A stretch of 64,000 bases of DNA from Sordariomycetes sp. S80-01Y (Eukaryota > Ascomycota > Sordariomycetes): assembly GCA_037042185.1 (NCBI GenBank), contig JAXQJY010000033.1, positions 2,542,001-2,606,000 of the forward strand, in the 5' to 3' direction. A program made the position numbers and the translations under genes. The notes beneath the pieces are model-generated. The model ran no database searches. It was given only the letters and a program-made list of their open reading frames with translations, and had not been told where the DNA came from. Positions 1 to 12,275 of the stretch are shown here, piece after piece; position 1 is the first letter of the stretch, and each line of letters begins with the position of its first letter.

Positions 1-38
1 CTTCACACCTCGGTCAGCTCTTGTTTCTTGGGAGAATT

Positions 39-143
39 TTAGGATGCGGACTGTTCGTAATGAGGCTCGCGCAGATGTGGCCTGGGCTCGTTGCTAGAGC
101 CCTCAGCCTGCTCATCATCGTGCTTGGAGCAGCAGCACCCCAT
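39..143 (-). CDS. tiny ORF with dual-acylation N-terminus
   Basis: A 34-codon ORF on the minus strand begins MGCCCSKHDDEQAEG and ends in TAA. Seen: Gly2 followed by three cysteines, Ser6 and Lys7, then an acidic, polar tail with no membrane segment. Known: Met-Gly with Ser at position 6 is the usual N-myristoylation context, and adjacent cysteines are typical palmitoylation sites; LAMTOR1/Ego1-type lysosomal anchors and several small signalling proteins start this way. Inferred: a membrane-tethered small protein, or the first exon of a longer gene continuing left past the window edge, although no clean donor is visible before the stop. It could also be chance. I do not recognise a family. Confidence 0.35.
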   Translation of the reverse strand: MGCCCSKHDDEQAEGSSNEPRPHLREPHYEQSAS

Positions 144-1646
144 AGCTGCTAGTAACGGAGATGAAGAATGGAAACAAAATATGATATCGGACGTAAGCAG
201 AAAATCTTCGAGATATTTAATGTAGGAGAACCCTGGACCTTTTAGGAGACCAATTGTGAGTAATGTGAAGATGAGGATGATTGACTGACGACCGCCTCAC
301 ATCCACGCACTCACAGATGAGGAACATGCCGCAGCCTACGGACTAGAATTACCCTATCACGTCTACAGTAATCAATTGAAGAGTCTAGGTGGCGGTCTAA
401 GTCGTTAGAATGAGTGCAGGACAGGCTTGCCTGACTACTCGCGCCACTTGAGCACAAACAAACATCGAGCTTGCCACGCAATCGTGGCGCCTTGTCAAAC
501 AACGACCCATAACGGTTCCCTGTATTTGCCTCCACTAATACAGAGGAGTCATTGATGATTCCATAGTCTTCCGGCTAAGCTTCAGTCGTACTTTCTCCAG
601 TGCCATCGCTCTTCACAGACAAGGAAACTACAAGTCATCTCCCAGCTTTGTGATGGGGAAGATATACCAGTTCTTGAGTAAGTAAACTGCAGCTATGACT
701 GAATATTATCTCATAATCACCGTCCATATTGCTCAAACCGTGTTGGAGGCATGCTTTTGCTCTCTACGGTCACTTTCACCGGTCGGCACTCGCGGTCTCT
801 GGCTACTTTGACTTGTTCAGCTGGTTACAAGCAGGGGCTGGGACCTGCAAATGCCGTATCCAGGAATCTTCATCTCATTCAGCGCATTTGCATTTGCATT
901 TTGAGCCTTTTCAATAAGAGCAATGACTTGCAGAAGTTCTGCTTCTTCAATAGGTTCAAACCTGGCGAACAACCACGGAGGAAGCACAAATGTCGCTGCC
1001 GCCTGTAGCGCTTGTATCATTAAGCTCTTTATTTGCGAGCTCTCATCTTTTTCTTTGAGGATTTGTATTGTCAGACTAGATGTGGCCAATGCCCGACGTC
1101 GTTGGTTGTGGCCTTTACCATCAACACAGCCTCATGCTAAGCGCCGGGGGCATCCACCTTCCCCCGCGCGACATCCAGATCAGCACTCAATTCAACACAT
1201 TAGACTCTTGGATAAACCACCACAGCTTCGCAGAACGACGTAAACTTTGGCTCGGCTCGCTCAATTTGAGAAGATTCAATCTCCAGACATGGTGTTAGGA
1301 CTAAGATCTCCCTCTATTCACTGACTTGCAGCTGACTCGATAAGACAGCAGGTAGAGTGATGTGCACCCTGTACTGGATTTTGTATACCTGCGGCCATAG
1401 GCATGAGGGCGAATTCGTGCAATGCGAAGAAAGGCGAGGAACCATAGTCCAGTGCGAGGACACGGAGGAAAAGACGAATCAAATATCCCATTGGTGTGCT
1501 GACTGTATGAGGCCTGCCACCGACGAAGAGATGGAGGAGATAAAAGGAACACACGAATCGACAGTCCAAAACCCAGAAAAGTACACATCATCTAAAAAGA
1601 CATCTCAGTTGACGAATATACGAGTGTAGTTACAGAATGTCCCAGC
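144..1646. other. gene-poor interval
   Basis: About 1.5 kb without a convincing gene. Short ORFs overlap on both strands but none shows a recognisable domain or good splice structure. The best of them is a minus-strand frame at 817-1089 (about 90 codons, no good ATG) with a helical, acidic stretch. It could be a decayed or unrecognised exon. Confidence 0.4.
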
Positions 1647-2638
1647 TCATAGCTCACTCTTCCCACTCTTTGACTTCTTCTCCAACGCATGGAGCTCCCG
1701 TGGCGTCCCGAAAGCGTCACAGCTAGCAAACTTCCAATAGCCTCCGTACCACATACCAACGATGTTCTTCAGCCCCCATTTGACTGGTGCGGGCATAGGC
1801 GGCCAGCTGGCCCACATGCCGTTCTCTGCCATACGATCCAGGTTCATGAGGAAGAAGGGGACAACGTCGGTCATGCCGGCTTTGGTGACGGTCCTCTTGC
1901 CCCAGGTCTTGAATACAGCTGCTGCTTGGCCTTCCTCAGGCGATCCCTGGGCTGGGGCGGAAGGGTGAGTGGAGAGGGAAGCTATAGTTTGGATTTCGTG
2001 GTGGAAGTGGTGTTGGAAGGGCTCTCGGAATGAGTCCATGATGCGGAGGAGCTCGTCGGATGAGAAGGCGGAGGTGTGGGGGAGGGTGGACAGATACTTG
2101 TCGAATTCCAAAAGTCCGCTCATGAAAGACTCTGCCTCGCATAAGTAATTGCTCCGTTGTCTGTTGGAAAAGATGCTCATACCGTGCTCTCCATGTGTCT
2201 CGGCAAACACAGTCTTGTCATTCAGCAGCTCTTCAATCTTGGTGAAAAGGTTCTCTTCTTCATCGTCGTGGTGCGACTTGACAAATCGATACCAGGTCTG
2301 AGAATACCCGATGAAGCTTGAGATATCATTTCTCTCGACGTGAGGGGCTTGGATGTATATCGAATTAAACCCGCGGATGATGGCGTTGTGAAGCAAGGCC
2401 ATGTGCGTCGCACCGGTGGTGAAAAGATCAGTCTTTCAAGGTTAGTAGCGCACCGAAACCACGAAGAGTCACATACCTTCCGCGTCTCGAATTGAGGCGT
2501 CGTTATGAGTTCCATGGGTTCGTCCGCCCAAACACTCTTAGGCAGCTGAGTGTCCATGATCCAGGGCGATCTGCTCACGAAGACGCCATACAGAACAGAC
2601 TGCAAGACGAAAACGGTGCTGAAGATGGCGAACAACAT
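1647..2638 (-). CDS. hemerythrin-like HHE domain protein with N-terminal membrane anchor
   Basis: Two exons, 2638-2477 and 2432-1647, joined over a 44-nt intron (GTATGT..AAG, branch ACTAAC), give 315 aa. The start at 2638 is chosen because it opens a hydrophobic N-terminal segment (MLFAIFSTVFVLQSVLYGVF) that looks like a signal anchor. The body carries a hemerythrin HHE pattern: a His in MALLHNAII, HHDDEEENLF, HGEHG and HHFHHEIQ supply the His/Glu ligands expected for a di-iron centre in a four-helix bundle. Known: fungal hemerythrin-like proteins are proposed oxygen- or iron-binding proteins with few tested roles. Inferred: membrane-tethered iron or oxygen binding. Family is secure, function is not. 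Confidence 0.85.
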
Positions 2639-3200
2639 CTTCGCGACTGTCCCAATACGACACGTACGATTAATCCGGAAACGGAAGACTAATGGAAGCT
2701 CAGGTGGTATGATGTTGAAAAGTGCTGAATAAAGGACAGAGTGAGATTGGCTGGGCGAGGGCGCGGCCAACGGCGGACGCTAATCTGGTCCGGGGTCTGA
2801 TGCGGCCCCACGGCCCCGACCTCCGTGTTTGCCAAAACGGGTAATCTTCGAGAAGCCTTGGCTTTGCCATTCGACGTAACGGAAGTAGCTACTATACATG
2901 CTCTGGAGAATGTGTAGTATGAGAGACGTGGAGAATCAAACCATGAGCGGAGCCTTGTTACTACTTGGCAGAGACCATGCTAGTCACTGTCGGTACGATG
3001 AGTTCTGCAAAGCGGTGCGGGGACATTCTCAGGTGCTGACCTGGTTAATCAGGTTAACAATAACAACTCCCAACCGTCTATGATCGAGATAGATTGACTG
3101 TTCTGATAGTACGAGATAGCATTACAAAGGCATTGGTCGTGATGATAACATGCCCTAGACCTCTTTCAACGCCGAGCTCCCAATAATGCAACACACTGTT
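2639..3200. other. intergenic, hemerythrin gene promoter side
   Basis: About 560 bp between two minus-strand genes. It should hold the hemerythrin promoter and the end of the ZIP transcript. I see no gene and no clear motif. Confidence 0.4.
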
Positions 3201-4669
3201 TCAAGCAAACGCTCCGACTACCGCCATCATGAGCGCGCCGACCGAGACCGCAAGATACGCATGTAAACGCTTCTTTCCCTTCAGAAGCTTGTAGCTCTTC
3301 TCGGACAAGAAGTCTTCCGCTAGAAGCTGCACCAGCCCCGCGTACAACAACAGGCCAGAAGAGATGGCATTCATGAATCCAACAACGAGCAACCCGGCCA
3401 TGCTTTGAGGGTCGTACATCTTGTGCACAATAAGGCCAATGGCTTGACCTATTGGCGTAGTCAAGCCGTACGCCAGAACCATCAGCCACGGTCGCACTGA
3501 ATTCTTGGGAAATTGAATAGCCGCAATACGGCTTCCTAGAGCCAGTCCTTCGAAAGACTGATGGAAACTGATGGCGATCAAGAAGACGACAAAGGCGGGG
3601 CCCGTAGCCACCGAGATTGCCATACCGATGAAGACGCTGTGGAATAAGATGCCAGCTTCTAGCAGGAGACACTGCAGGACCTGCCTCTTCTGCTCCTCGG
3701 GCGTCATAGGCGGCATTGCAGCAGCCTCGGACTCGCGGCGGGCGCGGGTACTTGGGTTGAGCGACGCATACGGCTCCTCCTGGGCGTGTGAGGGCAATGC
3801 TCGGTGAAGCTCTTCGGCTTCAAAGTCGAGGTCCGAATCGTCATCGTTGAAGTCTCCACCGCGCTCCGCTTTCTTCCCATTTTCGTTGATAGTTGGTGTC
3901 GATTCGGGCAAAGGCGACACCCCGGCGACAAGGCCCTGAGTAGACTCGTCGTCATTAATTGTGAGGTTGTTCGGTCGGTGGCTGCCAGATCGATGGTTAC
4001 CCAGCCCGCCCGACTCCTGCAAAGGGATTTGCGTCGTACTGCCGTTATCGCTCTCCTCCCAGAAGTCGTGCGCGTGAGAGTGCGAATGACCAGCTCCCCG
4101 AGCTGTGAGGTACGATTCCACACCCACGACGATGATGGCTGAAACCATGGCGACAAAGCCCGGTAACGGTGGGTAGCCCTCGTTGAAAAAGTACGGTAGA
4201 CACGGGTCGGTCAGAGACTCAAAAGCCATCGGGAGCAAGTGCACGAAGGCGGTCGCCAACAGGACGCCGGTACCGACATGCTGACAGTAGAAGATGATCG
4301 ACTTTCGCTTTCGGCCGCTTGTCGTTCGTCGGGAAAGGAGCGGCAATCCGCAACCTGGATTGTCCTGGGTCAGCCATTGCCAGCAGCCAAGGGATGGGGG
4401 AGCGTACAAACGGTGCTCAGAAAGAGAATCAGGAAAAGCGCAAAGACGTGCGCCGCCGTGTCGTACCAGCCCCTGTTTCGCGAGCCGCACTCAGGTTTCT
4501 GGTCGGTGCCATCCTCCTGTCGTTTTCGAAGCTCGGCGAGTAAAAGATTTGTTGGTATTGTCGTCCAAGACGGCCCTTCCAACTCGGAACCTACATCGGG
4601 AGCGTCGGTTAGCGAGCGGACTCATATGTCGCTGACGCGGGATAACCACGTACCTGTGTCCGGATCCAT
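3201..4669 (-). CDS. ZIP family zinc/iron transporter
   Basis: Three exons (4669-4654, 4590-4408, 4354-3201) give 450 aa. The first is a 16-nt micro-exon encoding MDPDT plus one base; introns are 63 and 53 nt. The protein has the ZIP layout: N-terminal helices (AHVFALFLILFLSTV, then HVGTGVLLATAFVHLLP), a His-rich stretch GHSHSHAHDF, a long acidic cytosolic loop, and a C-terminal block with FHSVFIGMAISV and FHQSFEGLALGSRI, where paired His and Glu residues of helices IV and V form the metal path. Known: ZIPs bring Zn2+ or Fe2+ into the cytosol from outside or from organelles. Inferred: plasma membrane zinc uptake, Zrt1/Zrt2-like. The metal and the membrane cannot be told from sequence. Confidence 0.93.
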
Positions 4670-5559
4670 TGCACCACCTATTGTCCGATATGCTCAGCGT
4701 CTTGGGTATCACGGCTTGTGTTTTCGAGGCATTGCGCTCGAGTGGCAGCAAGGTTGGGAAACGTCGGTGTATTGAAATGATGGCCCAAACAGTTCCAGGC
4801 GAGGTTCTCAAGGTTAGTGGTAAGGATGCAGGGCCCCGTCATGCTAGTTTGACGCGCACGTTTGAGCCAGTTTCCCGGTCCGCATAATCTCCGGTTGACA
4901 GAACTACCAGGCCTTGTCTCAGGGCGTCCGAGTTTCAAACTCCGCTGTCCCTTGCATTTCAATCATTTTCACTTTAACAAAATCATCATTTAGAAATGGG
5001 CCTACTGCATTGAGAGGCCAGCCAGAGAAGCAGAGCAGTCCTGACAAACCGGATGGGCGGATCGACCAATATCTCGTGCGACACCGCAGGATCCGCTGTC
5101 GCGTCCCCGTACTTTCGCCTACCCTGGAACACCAAACAGCAAGTTCGCTCGGAGTATCCCTAGGACTTTCCCTCCCCACCGATAGCCTGAACCTCGGGTT
5201 AACTGTGGGATGCAGTGCTTGAAGGGGCATTAGTCTCGGGGTAACCTTGGCTCTATCATGGTTGATCTCCGGCTGCGGCGTTCCACGACGCACTATTGAC
5301 CCAAGCGACTCGATATGACTCGCTGGCTGTGATGCAGCTGACTCCAACTTCTCCATACCTTACTCCTCTACCTGTGATCCGAACTAGGCCAGTGCGGAGG
5401 TTTGACAAGCCCCAGACTTCCCGATGGCCAACCAGCTACAGTGGCCGGATGCCGGGCGAGTGCCTGGGTTCTTAAAAACTCAATGCCTCCCTGAAGAGTT
5501 GTTTTTATTCCAACCGTATTACATTCTTCTTCCTTGTCCTTAGTTCTGTGGTTGACAAC
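4670..5559. other. divergent promoter, ZIP transporter and GH3 glucosidase
   Basis: About 890 bp between two divergently transcribed genes. ORFs here are short and overlapping and I do not accept them. An AT-rich CTTAAAAAC at about 5472 is a possible TATA-like element for the glucosidase gene. Confidence 0.4.
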
Positions 5560-8108
5560 ATGGATCTGAATGCTATTCTTGCCAAGTTGACCCTCGAGGA
5601 GAAGGTGAGCGTGCTACCCACAATTTTCAAGACACTTATGCTCACCATCCATAGGCCTCTCTTCTTGCAGGTGCCGACTTATGGCAGACTGTCCCTATTC
5701 CTGAGAAGGGCGTCCCCCGCGTGAAGACCTCTGATGGTCCTAATGGTGCCCGTGGTGCCGCCTTTGCTGGCGGAACCACAGCAGCCTGTTTCCCTGCTGC
5801 TTGCTGCGTGGCTTCTACCTTCGACGTAGATCTTGCCAAACGCATCGGCGGTGCGCTTGCCGAGGAGACGCAGACCAAAGGTGCTCGCTGCATTCTTGCT
5901 CCCACCATGTGCATCCAAAGACATCCTCTCGGAGGACGGAACTTTGAGAGCTTCTCCGAAGATCCCCTCCTGACCGGTAAGATGGCAGCCAAGGTTGTCG
6001 CTGGTGTGCAGGCGAAAGGCGTTGCTGCTACCATCAAGCACTTTGCCGTCAACGAGCAGGAGACTGAGCGTTTGAGCGTGGATGAGACCGTCAGTGAGCG
6101 CGCTTTACGCGAGATCTACCTCAAGCCTTTCGAGATTGCCGTCAAGGAGAGCAACCCCTGGGCTGTCATGACTGCCTACAATCAAGTCAACGGCCACCAC
6201 GCTGACTCGAATGAGTTCCTCCTCAAGAAGGTTCTCCGTGGCGATTGGAAGTGGGATGGTCTTGTCATGAGTGACTGGGGAGGTACCAACTCCACGGCGC
6301 CTTCGCTCAACGCTGGGTTAGACCTCGAGATGCCTGGACCTACCCGTTGGAGAAAGCCTGAGGCTGTCGTTGCGGCGGTCAAGGCTGGCGAGACCACCGA
6401 AGAGGTCATAAATGACCGCGCCCTTCACGTCCTTCGGTTTTTGAAGCAGCTGGGATGCTTCGAGGATGACACCATTCCTCCGGAGCAGGCCATCAACAAG
6501 CCCGAGCATCAAGCCTTGATCCGTGAGGTCGGTGCCAAGGGAATGGTCCTCCTCAAGAACGACAACAATGTCCTTCCCCTCTCCAAGGACAAGATCAAGG
6601 GCAAAAAGGTCGCTCTTCTTGGTCACGCCAAGGCCGGTCTCGCCCACGGAGGCGGCAGTGCTTCTGTCAACGCCCATTACCGCATTACCCCCTGGGATGC
6701 TTTGCAAGAGCAACTAGGAAACGACGTTGAGTTTTCTTATGCCAAGGGCGCTCATACGTTCCGCTCGCTGCCTTCCATCGCTGAGAATGTCGTGGATCTT
6801 GAGGGCAACGAGGGCTTCACATACAAGCTCTACGAACCCGGCCAGTCTACCCCTATCAAGACCACAGGTGGCCACCCTGACTCCTACATCAATGTCCTGA
6901 CGTCTTTTGATATCTTCGAGAAGAACGCTTCCCTCGAGGGCACCTACACCGCCAGCGAAACAGACACTTACTACTTCACTGTATCTGGTCTCGGTCCTAG
7001 CAAGCTCGTCATCAACGACGAGGTCATCTACGAGCAGAAGGACAACTGCAAGGACGCCATGGGGTTCCTCTTTGGTGGCGCTCCTGCCCCTGAGATCAAG
7101 GTACCCCTTGAGAAAGGCAAGAAGTACAAAATCTTCATCTCAACCTCGCCTCCCGCCAAATCTGAAGGGGAGGATCTCGGTATCCTCGAAGGGCGCATTG
7201 GCATGCGCTGTGGCTACATGTCCTCCTCCGAGCACGATAAGGACCTCGTCGCCGAAGCCGTTGAGGCCGCCAAGGCCGCAGACGTGGCAGTCGTCTTCAC
7301 CGGCCACGAGCCCTTCTGGGAGACGGAAGGTCAAGACCAGCAATCCTTCAACCTTCCCAAGGACGGTAGCCAAGATCGTCTCATCAGTGCGGTCGCTGCG
7401 GTTAACCCCAAAACTGTCGTTGTTAACTCAACCGGTGTAGCCGTCGCCATGCCTTGGCTTGGCGAGATCCAAGGCCTCATCCAGACCTGGTTCCCCGGTC
7501 AGGAAGTCGGCAACTCCATCGCTGACATCCTCACTGGACGTCAGAACCCCGAGGGGCATCTCACCTGCACATTCCCCAAGAAGTTAGAAGACTGCCCGGC
7601 TTATGGAAACTTCCCCGGCGAGCACGATAAGAATGGCCAACTCCACGTTGAGTACAAGGAGGGCGTCTTCGTTGGATACCGCCACTTCGACCGCTTATCA
7701 GCTGACAAGGTCAACTTCGCATTCGGCCACGGCCTCTCTTACACAACCTTTGACTTCTCAGACTTAAATGTCGCATCCTTGGGCGATAGCTTCGACGTGT
7801 CCGTCAAGGTTGCCAACACTGGCTCCGTCGCTGGCGCCACCGCTGTGCAACTGTACGTTGGCAGCGCCAGCACTTCGTCCGACACTCCTATCAAAGCTTT
7901 GGCTGCCTTCAAAAAGGTTTCAGTCAATCCTGGTGAGACCGCGTCTGTCAGTCTGAAGTTGAGTGCAAGGGACTTCGCTTCTTTTGACGAGAAGACTGCA
8001 AAGTGGATTGTAAAGGGCGGGGACTACAACTTCATTATCGGGCGCTCTGCGGGTGCAGTTGCCGTTGAGAAGAAGGTCGCCATCGAGAGTCAAACATATG
8101 AACTTTAG
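5560..8108 (+). CDS. GH3 beta-glucosidase with PA14 insert, apparently intracellular
   Basis: Exon 1 is 5560-5604 (MDLNAILAKLTLEEK) and exon 2 is 5655-8108; the 50-nt intron restores EEKASLLAGADLWQTV, the normal start of GH3 enzymes. Total 832 aa. The GH3 TIM-barrel domain contains the nucleophile motif VMSDWGG with the catalytic Asp near residue 222. A PA14 region lies at about 390-540 (YTASETDTYYFTVSG, LVINDEV), followed by the C-terminal sandwich domain and a fibronectin III-like tail (YVGSASTSSDTPIKALAAFK). No signal peptide is visible, so it is unlike the secreted cellulolytic enzymes. Known: PA14-containing GH3 enzymes hydrolyse cellobiose and other short beta-glucosides. Inferred: cytosolic hydrolysis of imported oligosaccharides or of beta-glucoside metabolites. 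Confidence 0.95.
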
Positions 8109-8487
8109 ATCGATCGAAATAAATTTAAATTTACCCCTTAAGCGTGTGGTTTGTGTTACGATCTTGCCGAGAAGCCAACGGTGACGCAAGTGTGGCAGGG
8201 CGGGTTGAGCGCCACAACGCGGGCTGGGCGTGGCTTGTGCGGGGAGCTGCAAGTGGCATCGAAGGAGCTAGAAGCCGCTGAAGCTTGAGCCCCACTAGAA
8301 AGGCGACGATGTTCTTGACCGGTCGCCTAGACGATTTATTCTAGGCTCTCTTCTCTTCTCTCACCCAGCTGATTACGTCCTCTCTGCGTTTGATACTTCC
8401 AAATTATACCCTCCCAACTACTGCTCGTAGTGCCTGATATTCTCAAACTACTTTGCGTACATACATCTTGCGACAATACCACCCATC
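8109..8487. other. promoter region of STI1
   Basis: This 379-bp spacer has three same-strand GAA triplets at 8261, 8271 and 8280, roughly ten bases apart. That is the spacing of alternate units in a heat-shock element, but the intervening TTC units are missing, so a gapped HSE is only a possibility. Confidence 0.3.
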
Positions 8488-10326
8488 ATGGCTTCCGCGG
8501 ACGAGCTCAAGGCTCTCGGCAACAAGGCCATTGCGGACAAGAATTTTGACGACGCCATGTACGTTCTGGAGCCATTCTTCTCTCTGGCACTACTGACGAA
8601 TTTTGCAGTGAGAAGTTCACTCAGGCGATCGAGATTCAACCCGAGAACCACATCCTTTATTCCAACCGTTCTGCCGCCTACGCCTCAAAGCGCGAGTGGG
8701 ACAACGCCCTTAACGACGCCAACAAGACCACCGAGATCAAGCCCGACTGGGCCAAGGGCTGGGGTCGAAAAGGCGCCGCGCTTCATGGAAAGGGTGATCT
8801 CGTCGGCGCCAACGATGCCTACGAGACAGGCTTGAAGCACGACTCTGCTAACGCTCAGCTCAAGAGCGGCCTGGCGTCAGTGCAGAAGGCCATGGAGGCT
8901 GAAGCCGGTGGCATGGGCGGTGACCCTACTGCCGGCCTCGGCAAGATGTTCTCGGACCCGAACCTGATTCAGAAGCTCGCAAACAACCCCAAGACCAGTG
9001 GTTTGCTGGGCGACCCGTCCTTCATGGCCAAACTGCAACAAATTCAGAAAGACCCCTCAAATGCCTCGGAAATGTTCAACGACCCGCGTATGTTACAAGT
9101 CCTCGGTGTTATGATGGGCGTCGACCTCGAGACTCGCGAAACCCCCCCCGAAGGGGCCTACGAAGTTCCCATGGGAGACTCTCAACCCTCGCAACCGAAG
9201 CCCCAACCCAAGAAGGCACCTGAGCCCGAGCCTGAGCCGGAACCAGAGGACGAGGAGGCACGTGAGAAGAAGAAGCAAAAGGAGGCAGCCGACAAGGAGA
9301 AGGCTCTTGGCACCGAGAACTACAAGAAGCGCAAGTTCGATGAGGCCATCGAGCACTACACGAAGGCTTGGGAGACGTTCAAGGATATCACCTACTTGAA
9401 CAACCTTGGTGCTGCCCACTTTGAGAAGGGCGACTTCGACAAATGTATTGAGGCTTGCCAAGAGGCTGTCGAGTACGGTCACGAGGTCTACGCTGACTTC
9501 AAGCTCATGGCCAAGTCGTACGCGCGAATCGGCACTGCGTACGAGCGCAAGGGTGACGTCGAAAAGGCGATTGAGTACTACAACAAGGCTTTAACTGAGC
9601 ACCGTACCCCTGACGTGCTCACCAAGCTCCGGGCTGCTGAGAAGTCCAAGGTCGAAGCCGCTAAGGCCGCGTACCTCGACCCTGCTAAGGCTGAGGAGGC
9701 ACGTGAGGAGGGCAACAAGAAGTTCAAGGAGAACGACTACCCCGGTGCTGTTGCTGCCTACACCGAGATGATCAAGCGTGCGCCTGAGGACCCTCGCGGG
9801 TACAGCAACCGTGCTGCTGCCTTCATCAAGCTCTTCGAGTTCCCTAGTGCCGTGGATGACTGCAACCAGGCTATCAAGCTGGACCCCAAGTTCATCCGTG
9901 CCTATATCCGCAAGGCTCAGGCTTACTTCGGCATGCGCAAGTACTCCGAGTGCGTGGACGCGTGCACCGAGGCCCAAGAGGTCGACCTTGAGCACCACAA
10001 TGGTGCTAACGCTCGTGAGCTTGGGAACCAGCAGCAGAAGGCCTTCTCGGCAATGTACGCTGCACGTGATAACGAGACTGAGGAGCAGACCAAGAAGCGC
10101 CTGCAAGAGGATCCTGATGTGAGTCTAATGCACCTTACTTTTCTCACATTTCTTTTGCTAACAAACCCAGATCATGGCGATTATGAACGACCCGGTCATG
10201 CAGTCCATTCTGCAACAGGCCCAAAACGACCCCAAGGCTCTACAGGAGCACATGCGCAACCCGAGTGTGCGAACCAAGGTGCAGAAGCTGGCAGCTGCCG
10301 GTGTCATTCGCGTCGGTCGTGGTTAA
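8488..10326 (+). CDS. STI1: Hsp70/Hsp90 organising co-chaperone Sti1 (Hop)
   Basis: Three exons (8488-8558, 8609-10118, 10171-10326) with introns of 50 and 52 nt give 578 aa, the usual Sti1 length. The order is classic: N-terminal TPR1 (ELKALGNKAIADKNFDDAI), a DP domain (NDPRMLQVLGVMMGVD), a charged Pro/Glu linker, TPR2A (KALGTENYKKRKFDEAIEHY), TPR2B (AREEGNKKFKENDYPGAVAAY) and the C-terminal DP2 domain (IMAIMNDPVMQSILQQAQ, ending VIRVGRG). Known: Sti1 bridges Hsp70 and Hsp90 in the cytosol and promotes client transfer; expression is commonly heat-inducible. Identification is secure. The last exon is needed for DP2; reading through intron 2 would replace it with unrelated residues. Confidence 0.97.
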
Positions 10327-10889
10327 GTAAGAATTGCTTGTTGAGAGGGACGATTGCGGCCAGAAGGTCAATGAGCATTTGGAACAGCTGGCGTGTAAAA
10401 GATATGTTTAAGCTACAATCTAATGTGATTATGAGTACACTTGCTAAAGAGATGACCTTGTGTCTGTGAACTTGTAGAGAGAGCCTCTGGAGTCACGGCT
10501 CGTTTAATCTGGAACAGGAGGATCATCGTCAAAATTGCCGTGCAAGGGCTTCTGCCGCCATGCCTGTCTATTCGCCACGAACCTGGCACATGGGCTTCCA
10601 AGTGGACCAGCTCCTCGACTGCCACGTCTATGGATCCTGATGGATCCCTGTGTTTGCATGGGTTCCCGCAAGGTGCAATGCTTGTGGCTTCCTCGAAGAG
10701 GAAGAGCGTAGGCTCGAGGCACCACCGAATCCTACATGTCACCTCCCCATTCAGTGCTGAAACTGCCGCCTTATCAGAGCACCTTTTAAAAATGACGACG
10801 GGCCCCCTTCCATCTCCGCCCCCAATTCTGCGTGGACTTCCTCGCCGGCTCAAGGGCACCAGTCTGCAGTTGTTAGACTGAAGTTCGAA
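10327..10889. other. intergenic
   Basis: About 560 bp between two plus-strand genes. I see only the STI1 3' flank and the promoter of the next gene, with no accepted ORF and no clear motif. Confidence 0.4.
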
Positions 10890-12275
10890 ATGTCGCAGGA
10901 CGGCACTCTCGATGGCCAACTCGGCGCTGTCTACAATCTCGACGACCCTCAGCCGGTATGGAACCGAGGAGCGACGGTTCTTGGCATGACCCTTGCCTTC
11001 AGCGTACGTCGTCGCCAGATGCTGGCAGAGCGTTGACCGCCACTGACCTTTATCTCTGCTTCTAGGCCGTGACTACAACGTGTGTTTTGCTACGACTATA
11101 CTCAAGATTTTGGGTTCTCAAATTACCGGGGTGGGATGATCATTGTATGGTGCTCGTAATGGTAAGTTTGTTGCGCATTATCTACGTGCTCTGTGTTTCT
11201 GACGCGGAGATAGACTATGGGAGGCATCGGAACGGTCTGCATGTGTTTGTGTAAGAGCTCCATGATAGAAAACACTGATGAACGCAAATTGCTGACGGCA
11301 TATTGCAGCGCCCGGATTGGGAGGGCTTGGCCGTCATCTGCTCGAACTGTCACCCGCGGAACGAACAATGTACTTCAAGCTCTTCTACATCGCTGACGGA
11401 GCATTTGTGTCCACTGTATCGCTCATAAAGATATCCATTCTCCTGCAGTACCTCCGTCTCTTCGACGCCGGATCCCAACGCCGCACCTGTCTAGTCATGC
11501 TGGGCATCGTAGGTGTCTGGACGGCGGTTACATCTTTCATGGCCTGGGTACCATGTTTTCCCGTGCATGCGTTCTGGGATAGGGGGGTCGAGGATGCAAA
11601 ATGCTACGCATACGGCTCGAAATACATTGCCAGCCATTATGCGACCTTCTTGTCGCACTCCGTGGTGAACATGGGCCTGGATGTGGTGATTTTTGCTATC
11701 CCGCTGCCGCTCTTGTTTCGGTTGAGCACGGACACGCACCACCGAACCAGGCTTGGACTCGTCGTCTTGATTCTAATAGGAGTCATGTAAGTCCTCCATG
11801 GGGATCAAGGTGGCACAGTGAGCTGATATCCTGCAGAACCAATGTCTTCGCAGCCTTACGTCTAGCAGAAACGGTAAGACACAAGGCCATGTCCTATCCT
11901 ACCTATGACCATTCTTGGTACGCTCCAACCCTGTGCATACTGGGCATGCTCGAGGTGAACTTCGCTTGCATAGGCGCCTCCATCCCCGTCTTCTGGCCCG
12001 TCTTCAGGGACAGGATGGGCGCCGTTTTTGTGACGCGCGAGATTCATGTTTCGGTGGCCGATCGTAACACGAGCGATCTGCACCTTCAGAGGCTCGACAG
12101 CCACGAGGATGATGGGAGCGACGGTGGGAAGAGGCTCTGGAGGGAGACTTCCGAGAGCCAGGCGGATCACTACAAGGATAGCTACGTCCAGGAACAGGTA
12201 GATCCGCTGCGGGCAAAGACAGCGATGACGGTTGGCACGACGATTACGACTGGAACCGAAGGAAGAGGAAACTGA
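10890..12275 (+). CDS. fungal rhodopsin-like seven-helix membrane protein
   Basis: Five exons (10890-11003, 11066-11161, 11214-11250, 11309-11786, 11837-12275) give 387 aa. The three short 5' exons supply helix I (GATVLGMTLAFSAVTTTCVL), the motif LRLYSRFWVLKLPGWDDH and helix II (VLVMTMGGIGTVCMCLS). The large fourth exon has the family landmarks KLFYIADGAFV, LIKISILLQYLRLF, FMAWVPCFPVHAFWD and MGLDVVIFAIPLPLLFRL. The last exon carries helix VII and a polar cytoplasmic tail. Known: this large family of fungal seven-helix proteins, related to PTH11-like receptors, is mostly uncharacterised. No CFEM domain is present. Inferred: plasma membrane sensor or accessory protein. Ligand unknown. Confidence 0.88.

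Noticed and set aside
817-1089. 90-codon minus-strand frame with a helical acidic stretch
   Set aside because: No good ATG, no recognised family and no splice partner; listed only as a note in the gene-poor interval.
8261-8282. Possible heat-shock element upstream of STI1
   Set aside because: GAA units are spaced about 10 bp but the intervening TTC units are lacking, so it is only a weak gapped match.
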